Shown: positions 22,701 to 34,335, numbered from the stretch's first letter. The stretch: DNA of 64,000 bases from Penelope pileata (GCA_013396635.1 WBMW01004867.1:1488318-1552317), one strand, 5' to 3'. Program-made: numbers and translations. Notes: generated from the letters alone by a model not told the origin.

Positions 22701-25700
22701 TGCATTAAAAAACAAAAAATAAAACTATTTGGGCTTGGAGACATAGGTCTTATTACAGCATTACTGATCAAGCAAACAAGGTAATGTTAAGGATGCCATG
22801 ATTTTCTACTAATCAGAAAATATAAATGGAATTTTCTTCACTTGAATGCAGCAGAATAGAAATTTCTTATGGTTTCCTTTTGGACTACTTTCTCTGGATT
22901 GAAAAAAGTGTTTCTTTTGTAATGACAAAAAATGAAATGTGTGCATTTGTGCATGTGTACGCACAAATAAGGCAGCATATTTAACAGAATTTGCATACTT
23001 CTCTGACTACAAATTGTTGAAATGCTTTGGTCCTTGAGTTTTCACAGATAAATTCTTTATTCCTTTCTGATGCACTGATCTTATGGGAAGAGGAGAAAAG
23101 AAATACATCGTCTAAGCAGAATGCATAGTGAATAGTAAAATTATTTCTTCTTTCATCCAAGCAGAAATAAAAAAAAGCATTAAACTCTCTTGGAAATACT
23201 TTTAATGTTTCAAGTAGTTTGCAAAAAAAGAAGCCTGTATGCAGGGATCAAGTCAGACTTGCTTCTGTGATTCATAATAAATGTCTTTTTATAAAAAGAA
23301 CAAGACCTAGTTTTAAAATTGTAGTTTAAGTAGTGTGCATCAGTAATTAAGTATTTTATACCATAGCTACATTTTTTTTCTTTACTGTTTTTCTTCACAG
23401 TATAGGAAATAGTAACAAAGATTTTATAGGGATTTTTTTTGCCTTTTTTTTTTTTTTGTAATTTGAAAGGATGATGGAAATTGTTGTTATTTCTGGACTG
23501 TAATACTAAATAAATGTATATATTCTTTTAATAGGAAGAACTATTTGAAAACCCTTATTCTATAGATATTGAATCAGAAGATTTCAACAAGCTGCCTCCA
23601 GAAGTAAAACATGAAATCTTAACTGATATGAAAGAATTTACAAAACGAAAAAGAACATTATTTGAAGCGATGCCAGAGGTAATATTTAAAATAATGTCAA
23701 GCCATTAGAATGGTTCTGTTGCAGATAAATGCTTTCATAAGAGCATCTTACATTTGGAGAGCTTTTCTCCCAACCCTATTTAATAAGAGATATTACTTCA
23801 TTGTTTTTCCTTCCCCCTCAACGTAACAACTCCTAACAGATCCCTCCCATGTGTGCATTCAGTGTTCTATCTTTTGATTTCTACTAAAATTGGCAGAGCT
23901 AATTCAGTTTGGCAAGAATGAAAGAAGCATGCTGTGTCTCATGCCTCAGCAGCATCATGCCCAACGTTTCTGTTGCAAGAACATATTTCTAATGTGGATA
24001 AATCAGGCAGAATGGACGCAGCTTGAATTACAAATCCTCAGGTTGTTAGGGGAGCTGGCAGCTGGGAAAAGACCTTCATGTTTGTATCTTAGGCAGATGT
24101 GATACTAAAGCCATTCAGAGATGAACGGGGAATCCTACAGTGCTACTTCTTGAATAGCTTTCCAGAGCACAGTTATTTTTTTAAATTACAGTATCTATCA
24201 GATAAATGATAGCTTGTGTAAGCTCAGTGCAAGCTAAGGACCATTTTGTGGTGGGCAACATCTTAAAAGCACTCACATGTGGATTCTGTTACAACTGCAT
24301 TGTTATTAGGATGGGGACCAGCTCTGTTAGCCAGCTAGCTTTTGTTGATCACATCATTTAGATCTCATTGTGTTTAATCAGCGTTCAGAGCTATTTAAAG
24401 GTACCTTTTAGAATTGTTTTGTGTTGGAACACTAATAGCACTATCACTAATGAGTGCAGCAGTCAGTAAATGACAAATATCTACTTAAAGGAAATAAGGC
24501 AATACTTCTATTAAAAGGCATTCCTGAGTGTGTTAAGTGCACTTGCTTGAAAGGTGCAGCTAGTGTCTTTTTTTTTTGGAAATTGACTTGAATTTTTTTT
24601 TTTTTCTATGAAGGAGTCCAATGACTTTTCCCAGTATCAACTTAGGGGTTTGCTTAGGAAAAATAACCTCAATCGGTGCATAGAAAATGTGGAAAAAGAA
24701 ATGAGTCAGCAGCACTCGGGTCAAATCCAAGAACAATATGAAAACGAAGGTGGTTTTGTGAAAGAAGTAGAATCTAGGAGGGTGATCTCTGAAGACACTT
24801 CTCACTATATCTTAATAAAAGGTACGTCAGGTCTTCACATTATAAAACTTCTCATTCAGTATGTGCAGTCTGAAGCTGTTAATTTTAAGAAAAACCTGAA
24901 TATTGTTTACAGGTGTATGTAGCTGTATGTGAAATTAACAGTACTGTTAGACATAATTAACTATGATCAACAAACATAGAAAAATGGCTCATTAATCTTC
25001 AAATGATGATTTTCCTTATGGAATGCTAGTACAAGGCAGTCTTTTATCTAAAATAAACCTTTTTTTCAGGTATTCAAGCAAAAGAAGCTGCTAGTAGAGA
25101 CTTGGAAACTACTGCAGGACCCTCATCAGAAAGGCCCGAATTTACTAAATCGAGTAAAAGTAATGAATCTCCTGCTAATGCGAAGCTAACTACACCTGAC
25201 AAGTTGCAGACAGAGAAAGATAACAGTGTTGTGACAGCCCCACCCTCTCTCCAGACGTTGCTTGCTATCCAGGCAGCGATGGTGGAAAGCAGCTCAGAAG
25301 AAGAACTGGGAGATGCAGATAAAGGACGATTGAATCAGTCTGTAATGGAAGAAGGCAGCGTGTCTCCACGAACACTGCAGGCAATTCAGCAAGCTCTGAA
25401 TGATGATGATGAAAGGGAGGAAGTTGTTACTGTTAGAACTGCCAGAACGCGAACAGAAAGGTCAGAAGTGAAGGATTTTCTTCTTAGTAGCTCAGATGAG
25501 GAAGATCAGATTCCTGAAGTTAAGGAGAGGAAAGAGATACCTACACCTGCAATTAACTCATCAAACCAACTGGTTATGCAGGACGTTGAATTTGGACAAA
25601 AGAGTGAGGAGTTGGGAAAAAGTCATGTTACCCCCAAGGGCATGAATATGTCCACAGCTGAAAACTATTCTTGTGTTGATGTTACTAGAAAAGCAAAAGA

Positions 25701-28700
25701 AGATGTGGACAAAGAAGAAAATGATTCAAAAATTGACTTAATTTCTTTGGAAGACAAGGATACAAACTTCTGCATTCAGAAGCCAAGCTGTTCTCCTGCA
25801 CAAACTAGTATAGGGGATTTGATTCACGATGTAACAGCAGACCTCTCTAAAACTGAGGAAAACTTGAAAATTGGTAAAAATATAGAAGCAAATTCACTAA
25901 CAGAAGAGAATATGTCTGAGGTACAAAAGGAAATTAAAATTTGTCCAGCAGCAGAAGGTCCTAAGGAGGAAAGAGAAGAGGTATCGCAGTCTGAAGACAG
26001 TGATTCTGATGGTACGTGCTTTTTGATAGTGTAAAAAGATAAGAAAATATGGCCTTACTGTGTTTGAAGTCAATTGAATTTAACCTTTTCTCCTTGTAAG
26101 AAATGCTTTAAAACACATCTATTACTACACACATAAGAATAGGGAGAAAATCTGACTTACATTTTTCCCTTAGTGTTTGTTACTCTGTGATGTTCAAACC
26201 TCGACATACAATACCCAAAAGCAGGAAAGCTTCTTGTTCTATACCTTGAACTTATTAACTTGTGTTTGAGTGGTTAAGTACTTGGTTTTTGTAATTTCAT
26301 GATCCTTATGTCTGTTTATTGCATATAGCAAAAAAACAAACAAACAAACGAACAAACAAAAAAACCCAATGACAAACAAACAAAAAACCAGACCAACCCA
26401 CTGCCCAAATTAAAAATAGGTGCAAACATTTCTTTTTAAATATGCAGCAGGAAGCTGAGCTCTTTTTTATTCCTTTATAGGAAGTTTTATTGAAGTAGAG
26501 ACTGAAATCGATAATCAGGATGAGTTTCCTACTAAATATGATGAGAGACTGAGTGATAAAACAGCAGTTTTGGAAAAGGAGACAGACGGACATGATATTA
26601 TCACACAGGACTTGCTGAAGGAGTCTGATGAAGTGCAGCTGACAAACAGTCAAAATGCTGAAAAACAAGATGATAGTAAAGATGCAGAAGATGAGTGGCA
26701 AGACATCAGTTTGGTAACTCCTTGTTATTTGTTTTGCACTGATTATGTAGTACTCTGTCCCCAAATTTGTTTTAAGGAAAACCATTAGGCAGCTCTTTAC
26801 TGCTCACTTTACTGATTCATCACTTTCATATATTTGAATTCTGTAGGGTTTGATTTTTCTTTAAATATGACGTTTAAACATAATCTCTGAAATCAAAGGG
26901 GAACTATAAGGTTTTAGCACTCTGATGAGAAGACCTGTCTATGGTCTTACAATTTACTGCATTAAAGAACCTGTGACAACTTCCTAATGTGAATTAATGG
27001 AGCATATACTTCCAGAATAATTGTAGCTGTGGGCTTAGGTATCTTTAAGTAAAGTATAAAATGGTTGAAATGACCTTTCTCTTGTGTTGTTTTTCAGGAA
27101 GAACTGGAAGAATTAGAAAATGACCTTTCTGTTGAGCAGAACATGCTTCAGTCTCAAAAACAGCAGCAGGAGCGCGTTGCTTCTTCTGTAACAGGACAAA
27201 TGTTCTTGGAAAGCCAGGTAGTACTTGCTGAATCATTTCAATTTGATGTAGTATGAGATGTGCCTTCCCACCCCTGCAGTCAAGTGTTTTTCTAAAAGCT
27301 GTTTCCAGTTTTCTTCAGTTGTAAGTCACCTTTTCTTCCTCTTAGGAGCTTGTTTTCTTCAGTTTGCTTCAGTCTGGCTGATTTTTAAATATGGAAAGCA
27401 TTGAGATGAATCTTCAATTCCAAGAATTTTAAATACATGTTACAACACTATAAAATAATAATAAATCTATGAATAAATAATTTGAATGAATATGAATAAG
27501 TCAATGTTTTTCAAGGACCAAATTTTTATGGTTGGATCAATTTGATCTTTTTAAGGAATCTCACCAGTAATATCTGCATAAACCTGTAACCTCTGTTTGA
27601 GTATTAACATTGAGAGGATAATCCAGTCTAATGCAAGGACACTGTGAAATACAGTGTGTTTGAGTTAATATAATGTAATATAGCAGACTAGTGATGGTAT
27701 CTTTGATGTAAGAAAACTATTACAAAAAATTCTGAGACATATATAAATGCTTGTATTTTCTTTGTATAAAAGGGATAATTTGGATGGTTATAAAATGATG
27801 GAAATGTTCCTGTGTATTTGCTCGTAGTTGTTTCTTCAGGTTGTTTTTTAAAGACCAGTAGATTGTGCTTCTATAGTATTACATGCCATGTAATGGTATC
27901 GCACAATGTATACACTATATATGTACATATCTATCTATCTATATATATACACTTACCAAATATATATTTAATAAAATTTTTACCTTAGCTTTTGCAGTGA
28001 CAATTACATCTAAACTGGGGAGCAGGAGCATAAATGGAAAGCAAAATTACTGGAGATGAAATAGCCCAGAACTGTGTAGCCAGCACTTGTGTGTAAACCT
28101 AACGTGTGAGATATTTAACTGAGGTTAAATCAAGTATTTTGTTAAAGCAGATTGTGTAAAATGTATCAAAATATATGTATATGAAAACACCATTCAAAGG
28201 ATGAGTGGTCTGCTTGCTGTTAGTTGCCTAATGTATGTTTCTCATATGCCTTCATACTATTTTGTGAGCTGAAGTGATGAGTGATTTTTCTTTTTTAAAC
28301 CTACATCTTTCTTTCATGGAGTCCACATAACTGTAACGTATGGACTTGTCTCCATGTAAAAGTAGCAGTTATGGAAAGTACAATACTTGAATTTTTTGTG
28401 TAATTAAGATGGAGATTCTCAAACTCTGTAGTAATAGTGTGATCAAGTAGTGTTTGACTTGGGTGGCACTTAATCTGCCTGAATTGAGCAAGTGAGACTT
28501 TTGGCATGACTTTACTGTTCTTAATGCTTTTTGGTGGAAATTAAGATTTGCTGTGAAATTCTAAATGCCTCCTATGTGTGAATCTAGCAATTTTGAGTCA
28601 CATAGAAGTATATTACAAGTTCATTTTTCAGATGAAATATTAACTGTTTTGTCTTCATCCTGCAGGAGCTTCTCCGTCTGTTTGGCATCCCGTACATTGA

Positions 28701-31700
28701 AGCTCCAATGGAAGCGGAGGCACAGTGTGCTATATTGGACCTCACTGATCAGACCGCAGGGACAATCACTGATGATAGTGATGTTTGGTTGTTCGGGGCA
28801 CGCCATGTTTATAAAAACTTCTTCAGCCAAAACAAATATGTGGAATATTACCAGTATGTTGATTTTCAAAACCAGCTAGGTAAGGGCCAGTGATGGATAC
28901 ATTAGATACTGTCTTTGGTAAGACAGCTTTGCCACGTGTCTTTTTGAAGTTGAATTTTCTACATTCCTGCATAACAGATAGGTAAAATGCCTGTTCTTTG
29001 TAAAGTTTCTAAAGACATTCAGTTGGGTTGCTGTTTTTACTGCCAGATGACCCCTCTGAATTTGCAGCTACCTGGTAAACCTGCATTCAATACACTGAGT
29101 TCGTGTAAGGATCATCAAGGCTGGATGGATCAATGAAATTTATGGGGAAACATCAGCATGTCTTATGTAATGTGGGAAAACTGTATTCTGATGTCATCAA
29201 ATTTACAGTATTCGTGGAAATGGAAGTTTATTTTGAACATGTTGACACACAATGATTAAAAAGGGATCCAGTGTAGTTAGATGCTCTGTAAAAAGGTTTT
29301 TTAGTTAATATTGACAATTTCTTCTTCTATCTGGTGGTTCTTGTACCTGCCTAATCACTGATCTTAAAGCACACATGTGGTTTTTAGTCGTTATTGATTT
29401 AATAAACCAGAGACCTTATTTATTTATTTATTGGAAAAAATAGTCATCATCTATCTTCATGTCACATTCCTGTGCAGCTTTACTATTATTCCTTTTCCAT
29501 GCATTAAACAATTCTTACTTTCTTGACAGCTGGTGAATATCCCGGCTAGCATTCTGATGCATGCTTAGATGCACGTTCCTCCTTTTTTCCACAGAAATAC
29601 CTATTTTCGATCTAAACTCCTGAAGCTAGTCACTGAAAATCAGTCTGGTTGTCTCAGATCTTATAAAGTACCATGCAGAAGTGGTCAAGTTAGTTCTTCC
29701 TCTTTCTACTTGTTCCAGAGGCTCTTTTGGTCTTTTGGAATAACTGCACTAGCACAGAGCAAATGACCTCCAATTTGGGAAGTCTTTCAAGAAGCAGAGG
29801 CGTTGATATTATGGAACTCAGGACTAGAATATTTTTGTTTCTGATTCAGGAGTTATTAAATTCAGGTCAGCATTAGATGAGAACAGGACATTTATATATA
29901 TATGAGAAATAAATGTAAAGTAATCTCTCTTAGTTCTAAAAAACCATTGGGGAAATCTGAATTTCTACATTATAACAATTTGATTTTGGCAAGATATGCT
30001 AAGTTAGCAACTATGTATCAACTATGGTGCTTGAGCTAGCAGTAACATATTGACCCTGCTCCAGAATATAACTTAGCAAATTCTAATGTTAATGCATCTA
30101 TGTTTCCTTTGTTGATTGTCTTTCAGAAAATCAGATATTTTTAATTTGTAGGAGAACAGATGCTGAATCCACTGGTTGTATTTGCTTTCACACTTTCTTT
30201 TACAGGGCTGGATCGAAACAAGTTAATTAATTTGGCGTACTTGCTTGGAAGTGACTACACTGACGGGATCCCAAATGTTGGCTTTGTAACAGCAATGGAG
30301 ATCTTAAATGAATTTCCTGGACATGGATTGGAACCTCTCCTAAAATTTGCGTACGCTCTGCCAGATTTTGTTGTTTTTCTTTTTTGTTTTTCCATACTAT
30401 GAATGTTACGTTTGTGAATATACTTCTCTGTTGTTGTACGCTTAACATAAGAACATTGTTAAGGAGGTTAACTTCAAAATGTGTGACTCCATTGTATCAA
30501 TATTTGAAATGGCAGGTAATTGAAATGACACATCAATACAGCAATTACAGCAAGAGTAATGAAGACAATAGAACAGCTTTAGAACTGTGCAGCTGCCTCT
30601 GAGTTCAATGCAGAGCTGGATCCCTAGTGAAGTGGAGGTTCTTTTTCCCTGAGAGTGTGAGAAGGTGCTGTAGCTTGCCCATAGAGAAAAGAGACTTGAT
30701 GAGTGAGGAATGGATGACCTGGAAAGAGACAGACAGGTAGGCTCTGGGGAAGAATAAGGTTTGAAGAGTGCCAAGCCAATTGCATTGGCAATCGTGAGGA
30801 TCATAGAATTAGAGAATGGTTTGTGTTGGAAGGGACCTAAAAGATAAGATAATCTAGTTACAGCTGTCCTGCCATGGGCAGGAGCACCTTCTGCTAGACC
30901 AGGTTGCTCAGAGTGGTTAAAAGTCTTGTTTGTTTAACTCTTTTTTTTTTTTTTTGTACCAAAAAACCCCCATAATGATCATTACATGTGGGAAGTCCTT
31001 CCCAAATTAGGCTGAATTTAAGGCCTTCCATTTGGCTTCTTAGGAAGAATCCAGGTGATGTTTGCTACCTTGGCTGACAATGGCTGTGTTTACCGTGTAT
31101 GTTTTGTCCTTTCTACTTTCACGTTATACATGTCTCTTTGGCAATTTTTATTTGAAAATCTCCTCCCTCATATCGTATAGTAACTGAAGTAGGGAGTCTG
31201 ATTAAAGCCATTTGAGATAGCACTGTGGCTCTTGGCATTTCAAGCTACATTTTATGGGGACAAGCAAATACTTTTCTCTGTTTTTCAGCGAGTGGTGGCA
31301 TGAGGCTCAGAAGAATAAGAAAATGAGACCTAATCCACGGGATACCAAAGTCAAGAAGAAATTGCGGGATCTGCAGCTTTCTTCAGGTTTCCCAAATCCA
31401 GCAGTGGCAGAAGCATACCTGAAGCCTGTGGTGGATGAGACAAGGAGTTCATTCACCTGGGGGAAGCCTGATGTAGAGCAGATCAGAGAATATCCTTTTA
31501 CTATAAGACAGGAAATGTTAGCTAAAAATACTCAGATTAAAGTTCGTAAGGCTAGTGCTTCAGTAATGGAGTGTCAAATTCTTAGCATCTCATTGGTGTG
31601 AGGGACGTCCTTGCCCCAGCTGTGTGCTCTTTCCTACAATGATACCAGCTTTGGAATTGAAAAGAATGTAGCTATGCATGTATGGCATTCAAGGCTGTGC

Positions 31701-34244
31701 TGCTTCACTCCTGCTTCACTCGGAATGCCAGATCTCATAGCCAGGCTGACCAGCTTGTTGTGACATTTCACTTCTGTCTTCCACAAGTAGGTTTCAAAAC
31801 CTATTTATTCACTGCATTCCTTGAAATAATGCCTATTTCTTGCATCAGTTGCAGCTTGAGCTGCATTGAATTGTTGAAAAGTAGATGGAAATGCATACAG
31901 AGCCAGTAGTGTTTTAAACAGTAAACAAAAATTCCAGTGTGTGCAAGTATAAAAATAAGGTTTATTTGTGGGTATTGTGTTTTATGGCAGTATTGTATAG
32001 CCAAAATAAGCTGCTGCTTTATGAAGGCATGCTTTTGGAAATGCTGATTTTAGAGAAGTTCTGTAACTAGTAGAGATGTAATGTCATGATGAAAATATGT
32101 AACATAATACTAGAATCGTCCACATCCCTTGAGTTCAATAAGTTAAGGTACTTTCTCTATGATAGCAGTAACTCTTTTAGTGACTTCCCTCTAGGTATTG
32201 GTTATTCGAGGATTTTTTATTTTGTATTTACAAGTTAGTAGCAATAGCTGTTTTTTATGTTTCTTAACTTTCTGCACATTCTGTAAAGATCACTTTGGCT
32301 GGACTATGACAAAGATAGATGGAGTCCTTCTACCTGTGATGAAACAGCTGAACTTGCAGCAGGTAATGTATAGAACCTTGTATAGCTTAAGGCTAGCTGG
32401 AAGATTGTAAGAGAAGCATTGTGAAATGAACGACAAGGCTTTGGTCTATAAAATTCATTTCTCAGAAACTGGAATTTGGCTGTATTTTTAATCTTAATGT
32501 TTAAAATTCATTAAGTAATTCTCTAGACGTTGTTTCTTTATGATTGGGTGTACTGTGAGGCACTCTACTTGATATTGAAGTTTGTAATTACAGTAGTTGA
32601 TTTAAAGTTCTGTCAAGTATAGACGTCAAGTCCAGATTGCTGTTTGTTTGCTATTCTGGATGTAACTGGAACTGCAGGTACCTCCAGTACCCTTAGTGCT
32701 TTCAAAAGACACTATGTTGTCTCTTAAAATGATTTGTAAGTATACCCCTGTCATTTTAGTAAAGCGAAACAGACCATTGGGTACCATACCTATCTGTTCA
32801 GGAGAAGTACAGAATGAACCATTTATCAAGAGCCCATTTATGATATTATTCTACTTTACCAATAAATGTGCTGTCAGCTTTCATACAACTTAGAAGTGAA
32901 TAGTGATGCATGCTGTGATGCTCTGAAAATCAGTTGTTAAATGGATTACCTAAGCTCAGATTCTTTTCTTCTGCTATCAGCAATATGTAGACTAAATCAG
33001 TCTTCTAGGCTTTCTCTGTTAGTCAAGGGAGTGAGAGGTACCAGAAAACTCAAGTTAAATCTGTGTACTTTCAGGTGACTAGAAGAACCTTTGGAAGTGT
33101 CTGTCTTTATTATAGCCGATTTTAGGGAGAATATAGAGGACTAGTGTAGTTTGTACAGCAAACCTAGCTGTAGTTGAGTAAGGCAGTCCATTGTGTGCAC
33201 TACTTGTAGTTCTGCTCTCAAATCTGTAGCAGCATGTGTTACAATGAAGTCAAATGATAGCATTTTGTTGCACTACCATATGCAAATACAAAGTGTACTT
33301 TTAGAGTATCTACTTAGTAAACATTCTGTTGTTTTAACAGCCTGCCACTAAGGATGTGTTGGCAAAGACATACTTCAAAGCACTACAGAGACTTTCTGTA
33401 TCAGGATTTAAAATAGGGTTCTGTTTCTAGTCATAATCATGCACACAATGTTAATAAAAATTCACTGGAGTTTTCCCATTTAGTTTCTCTCAAGATTTTT
33501 ATTGCATAATGTATAATGAAATGCAGTTATTACTATAATAATGTGTCTTATTATCCATGTGCATTTGGATTTCCTTAGTCTTTTGTCCTGCTTTAATTTA
33601 TGATGCTTTATAGTGTGGCTTAGATAACAAGTGTCTTTCTGTCACAAAAACTTCCAAAGTTAAACGTTCCACTGTTTTCTTTTTGGTAGACTCAGCTTCG
33701 AATCGACTCATTCTTCAGATTAGCACAGCATGAAAAACAAGCTATTAAAAGTCAGAGACTACGCAGGGCTGTGACTTGTCTGAAGAGAAAGGAAAAAGAA
33801 GAAGCTGATGAAATTCAGGAGGCTACTGCTGTTATGGAGAAAGATCTTAAGCAGCATGAGGAAAGAAAGGGGGGAAGTACTTCAGGCTGCACAAATCATC
33901 AAGCCATGGCTACAGAAACCCAAAGTGGAAAGAGAAAGAAGCATTCAGGTTCCAGAAAAGAACCTTTATATCAAGGTGGTTTTGTTGGGAGTTTGCATCT
34001 CTCAGAAACTTCTAGTGACTCCTCAGCAGAGGAATCAGAAAGCAGAGCTTTAGACAAGAGGAAAAAAAGGAAGCTTGTCTCTAAAACAGAGACAGCAGAC
34101 CGTAAAGAGAAAAAGGGCTACAGTAGCTCAAGTGGTGAGGATGAAGAAATGGGAAATGTGGTTATGGTCACTGCCAAATCTGTGTTCGAGGGCAGAAAAC
34201 AGAAATCACGGAGTAAGAGAGGAAGAAAAAAGAAAAGCTCTTAA
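19683..34244 (+). CDS. ERCC5: ERCC5 / XPG, DNA excision repair 3' endonuclease (15 coding exons, 1126 aa)
   Basis: CDS join: 19683-19770, 20292-20467, 20968-21083, 21169-21261, 22585-22645, 23535-23678, 24614-24821, 25070-26011, 26481-26713, 27098-27217, 28666-28879, 30206-30350, 31289-31489, 32278-32362, 33690-34244 (3381 nt with stop). The translation aligns throughout with vertebrate XPG (human 1186 aa). XPG is a structure-specific FEN1-family nuclease that cuts 3' of the lesion in nucleotide excision repair, works with TFIIH in the nucleus and binds PCNA. Seen here: N-region with Asp30 and Asp77; acidic, poorly conserved spacer (about 110-727); I-region with Glu743/Glu745, Asp764/Asp766 and Asp815 in GSDYTDG; PIP box QLRIDSFF (944-951); Lys/Arg-rich nuclear-localisation-like tail. 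The start has a strong Kozak context and matches the family N-terminus MGVQGLWKLL. Intron 3 is GC-AG and intron 13 is AT-AC. The protein is about 60 aa shorter than human, mostly from exon 8. Confidence 0.96.
20292..20467 (+). CDS. ERCC5: ERCC5 coding exon 2, residues 30-88
   Basis: The acceptor 'ttctttaag' ends at 20291 and the donor is TTG|GTACGT. It contains Asp30 (AVDIS) and Asp77 (FVFDGEAP), two metal-coordinating acidic residues of the N-region. Confidence 0.95.
20968..21083 (+). CDS. ERCC5: ERCC5 coding exon 3, residues 89-127 (GC donor)
   Basis: The acceptor 'atgttcacag' ends at 20967. It encodes AKRRHRKD and [20 protein letters not shown], the end of the N-region. Reading frame and homology require the exon to end at 21083, where the intron begins GCAGGA rather than GT. 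Confidence 0.85.
21169..21261 (+). CDS. ERCC5: ERCC5 coding exon 4, residues 127-158
   Basis: The acceptor 'tttcccctaag' ends at 21168 and the donor is ACAG|GTGGGC. It encodes NEVLPSITQVRRE and YVLPPLGDEEKN, aligning with human DEALPSLTQVRRE. Confidence 0.9.
21888..22390 (-). mobile_element. Solo LTR of an avian endogenous retrovirus in ERCC5 intron 4
   Basis: A block of about 0.5 kb differs from its surroundings and shows features I associate with a widespread avian ERV LTR family in reverse orientation: a 'tgttgtggtttgag' edge, 'gggatgggggagagaatcg', 'ctcgtgggttgagataaa' and 'tgatgtcatatggtatgg' beside a reversed TATA-like 'cttatatt'. No gag, pol or env sequence adjoins it, so it is a solo LTR left by recombination. 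It carries no open reading frame of interest. Confidence 0.7.
22585..22645 (+). CDS. ERCC5: ERCC5 coding exon 5, residues 158-178 (61 nt)
   Basis: The acceptor 'catttttag' ends at 22584 and the donor is GGCAG|GTAAAT. It is the smallest coding exon of the gene and encodes the acidic SSEEEDEKEW segment of the spacer. Confidence 0.92.
23535..23678 (+). CDS. ERCC5: ERCC5 coding exon 6, residues 179-226
   Basis: The acceptor 'cttttaatag' ends at 23534 and the donor is CAGAG|GTAATA. It encodes DIESEDFNKLPPEVKHEIL and DMKEFTKRKRTLFEAMPE, one of the conserved islands in the spacer. Confidence 0.95.
24614..24821 (+). CDS. ERCC5: ERCC5 coding exon 7, residues 227-296
   Basis: The acceptor '...ctatgaag' ends at 24613 after a long T tract. 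The donor is AAAG|GTACGT. It encodes DFSQYQLRGLLRKN and GGFVKEVESRRVISEDTSHY, both conserved with mammals. Confidence 0.94.
25070..26011 (+). CDS. ERCC5: ERCC5 coding exon 8, residues 296-610 (acidic spacer)
   Basis: A T-rich acceptor ends at 25069 and the donor is GATG|GTACGT. This large spacer exon (942 nt) is Ser/Glu/Asp-rich, with islands 'LLAIQAAMVESSSEEEL', 'SPRTLQAIQQALNDDDE' and 'FLLSSSDEEDQIPE'. The XPG spacer mediates TFIIH contact and damage-dependent recruitment. It is poorly conserved outside these islands and shorter than in human. Confidence 0.93.
26329..26394. repeat. (CAAA)n simple repeat in ERCC5 intron 8
   Basis: An imperfect A-rich repeat, mainly CAAA units with single-base variants, lies about 90 bp before the exon at 26481. 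Confidence 0.85.
26481..26713 (+). CDS. ERCC5: ERCC5 coding exon 9, residues 610-687
   Basis: The acceptor 'ttcctttatag' ends at 26480 and the donor is TTG|GTAACT. It begins with the conserved GSFIEVE after the acidic DSDSD run and ends with DEWQDISL, the family's conserved junction ahead of the I-region. Confidence 0.93.
27098..27217 (+). CDS. ERCC5: ERCC5 coding exon 10, residues 688-727
   Basis: The acceptor 'gtttttcag' ends at 27097 and the donor is CAG|GTAGTA. It encodes a helical, Gln-rich EELEELENDL and KQQQERVASSVTGQMFLESQ, leading into the I-region. Confidence 0.95.
27905..27975. repeat. TATC/TA microsatellite in ERCC5 intron 10
   Basis: A run of TATC units followed by (TA)n, flanked by further AT-rich sequence. 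Confidence 0.8.
28666..28879 (+). CDS. ERCC5: ERCC5 coding exon 11, residues 728-799 (I-region catalytic core)
   Basis: The acceptor 'catcctgcag' ends at 28665 and the donor is CTAG|GTAAGG. It contains PMEAEAQC (Glu743, Glu745) and TDDSD (Asp764, Asp766). These match the catalytic Glu791 and Asp812 of human XPG with an offset of 46 residues. Confidence 0.97.
30206..30350 (+). CDS. ERCC5: ERCC5 coding exon 12, residues 799-847 (helix-hairpin region)
   Basis: The acceptor 'tcttttacag' ends at 30205 and the donor is TTGC|GTACGC. It encodes NLAYLLGSDYTDGIP with metal-binding Asp815 and the downstream helix-hairpin-helix that contacts duplex DNA. Confidence 0.95.
30800..30925 (-). mobile_element. 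CR1 LINE 3' end fragment in ERCC5 intron 12
   Basis: Reverse-oriented CR1 tail: 'atcatagaatta', 'aatggtttgtgttggaaggg', 'cctgccatgggcaggagcac', 'ctagaccaggttgctcagag'. A poly-T run follows at about 30942. Confidence 0.85.
31289..31489 (+). CDS. ERCC5: ERCC5 coding exon 13, residues 847-914 (U12 donor)
   Basis: The acceptor 'tgtttttcag' ends at 31288. The exon ends GA and is followed by ATATCCTT, the U12-type AT-AC donor. It encodes EWWHEAQKN, KVKKKLRDLQL and GFPNPAVAEAYLKPVV. Confidence 0.94.
32278..32362 (+). CDS. ERCC5: ERCC5 coding exon 14, residues 914-942 (U12 acceptor)
   Basis: The exon follows an intron ending ...TTCTTAACTTTCTGCAC, with a U12 branch-point motif and AC terminus. The donor CAGCAG|GTAATG is conventional. 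It encodes FCKDHFGW and LLPVMKQLNLQQ, aligning with human FCQRYFGW...FPVLKQLDAQQ. Confidence 0.92.
33690..34244 (+). CDS. ERCC5: ERCC5 coding exon 15, residues 943-1126 and stop (PIP box, basic tail)
   Basis: The acceptor 'tttttggtag' ends at 33689 and the TAA stop is 34242-34244. It starts with TQLRIDSFFRL, the PCNA-interacting box (944-951), then SQRLRRAVTCLKRKEKE. It ends in Ser/acidic runs and a Lys/Arg-rich tail (KQKSRSKRGRKKK) that fits a nuclear localisation signal. Confidence 0.95.
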   Translation, partial: TQLRIDSFFRLAQHEKQAIKSQRLRRAVTCLKRKEKEEADEIQEATAVMEKDLKQHEERKGGSTSGCTNHQAMATETQSGKRKKHSGSRKEPLYQGGFVGSLHLSETSSDSSAEESESRALDKRKKRKLVSKTETADRKEKKGYSSSSGEDEEMGNVVMVTAKSVFEGRKQKSRSKRGRKKKSS

Positions 34245-34335
34245 AGAAAAAAACGTCTTGAAAAGACAGACTGTATATGCATTTTTTATTACTTAAACTT
34301 CGGAAGTAATCTATGAATTTTTGTACTATAAAAAT

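Noticed and set aside
26306..26785. 159-codon minus-strand frame over ERCC5 exon 9
   Set aside because: It is the antisense shadow of exon 9 extended by the (CAAA)n repeat.
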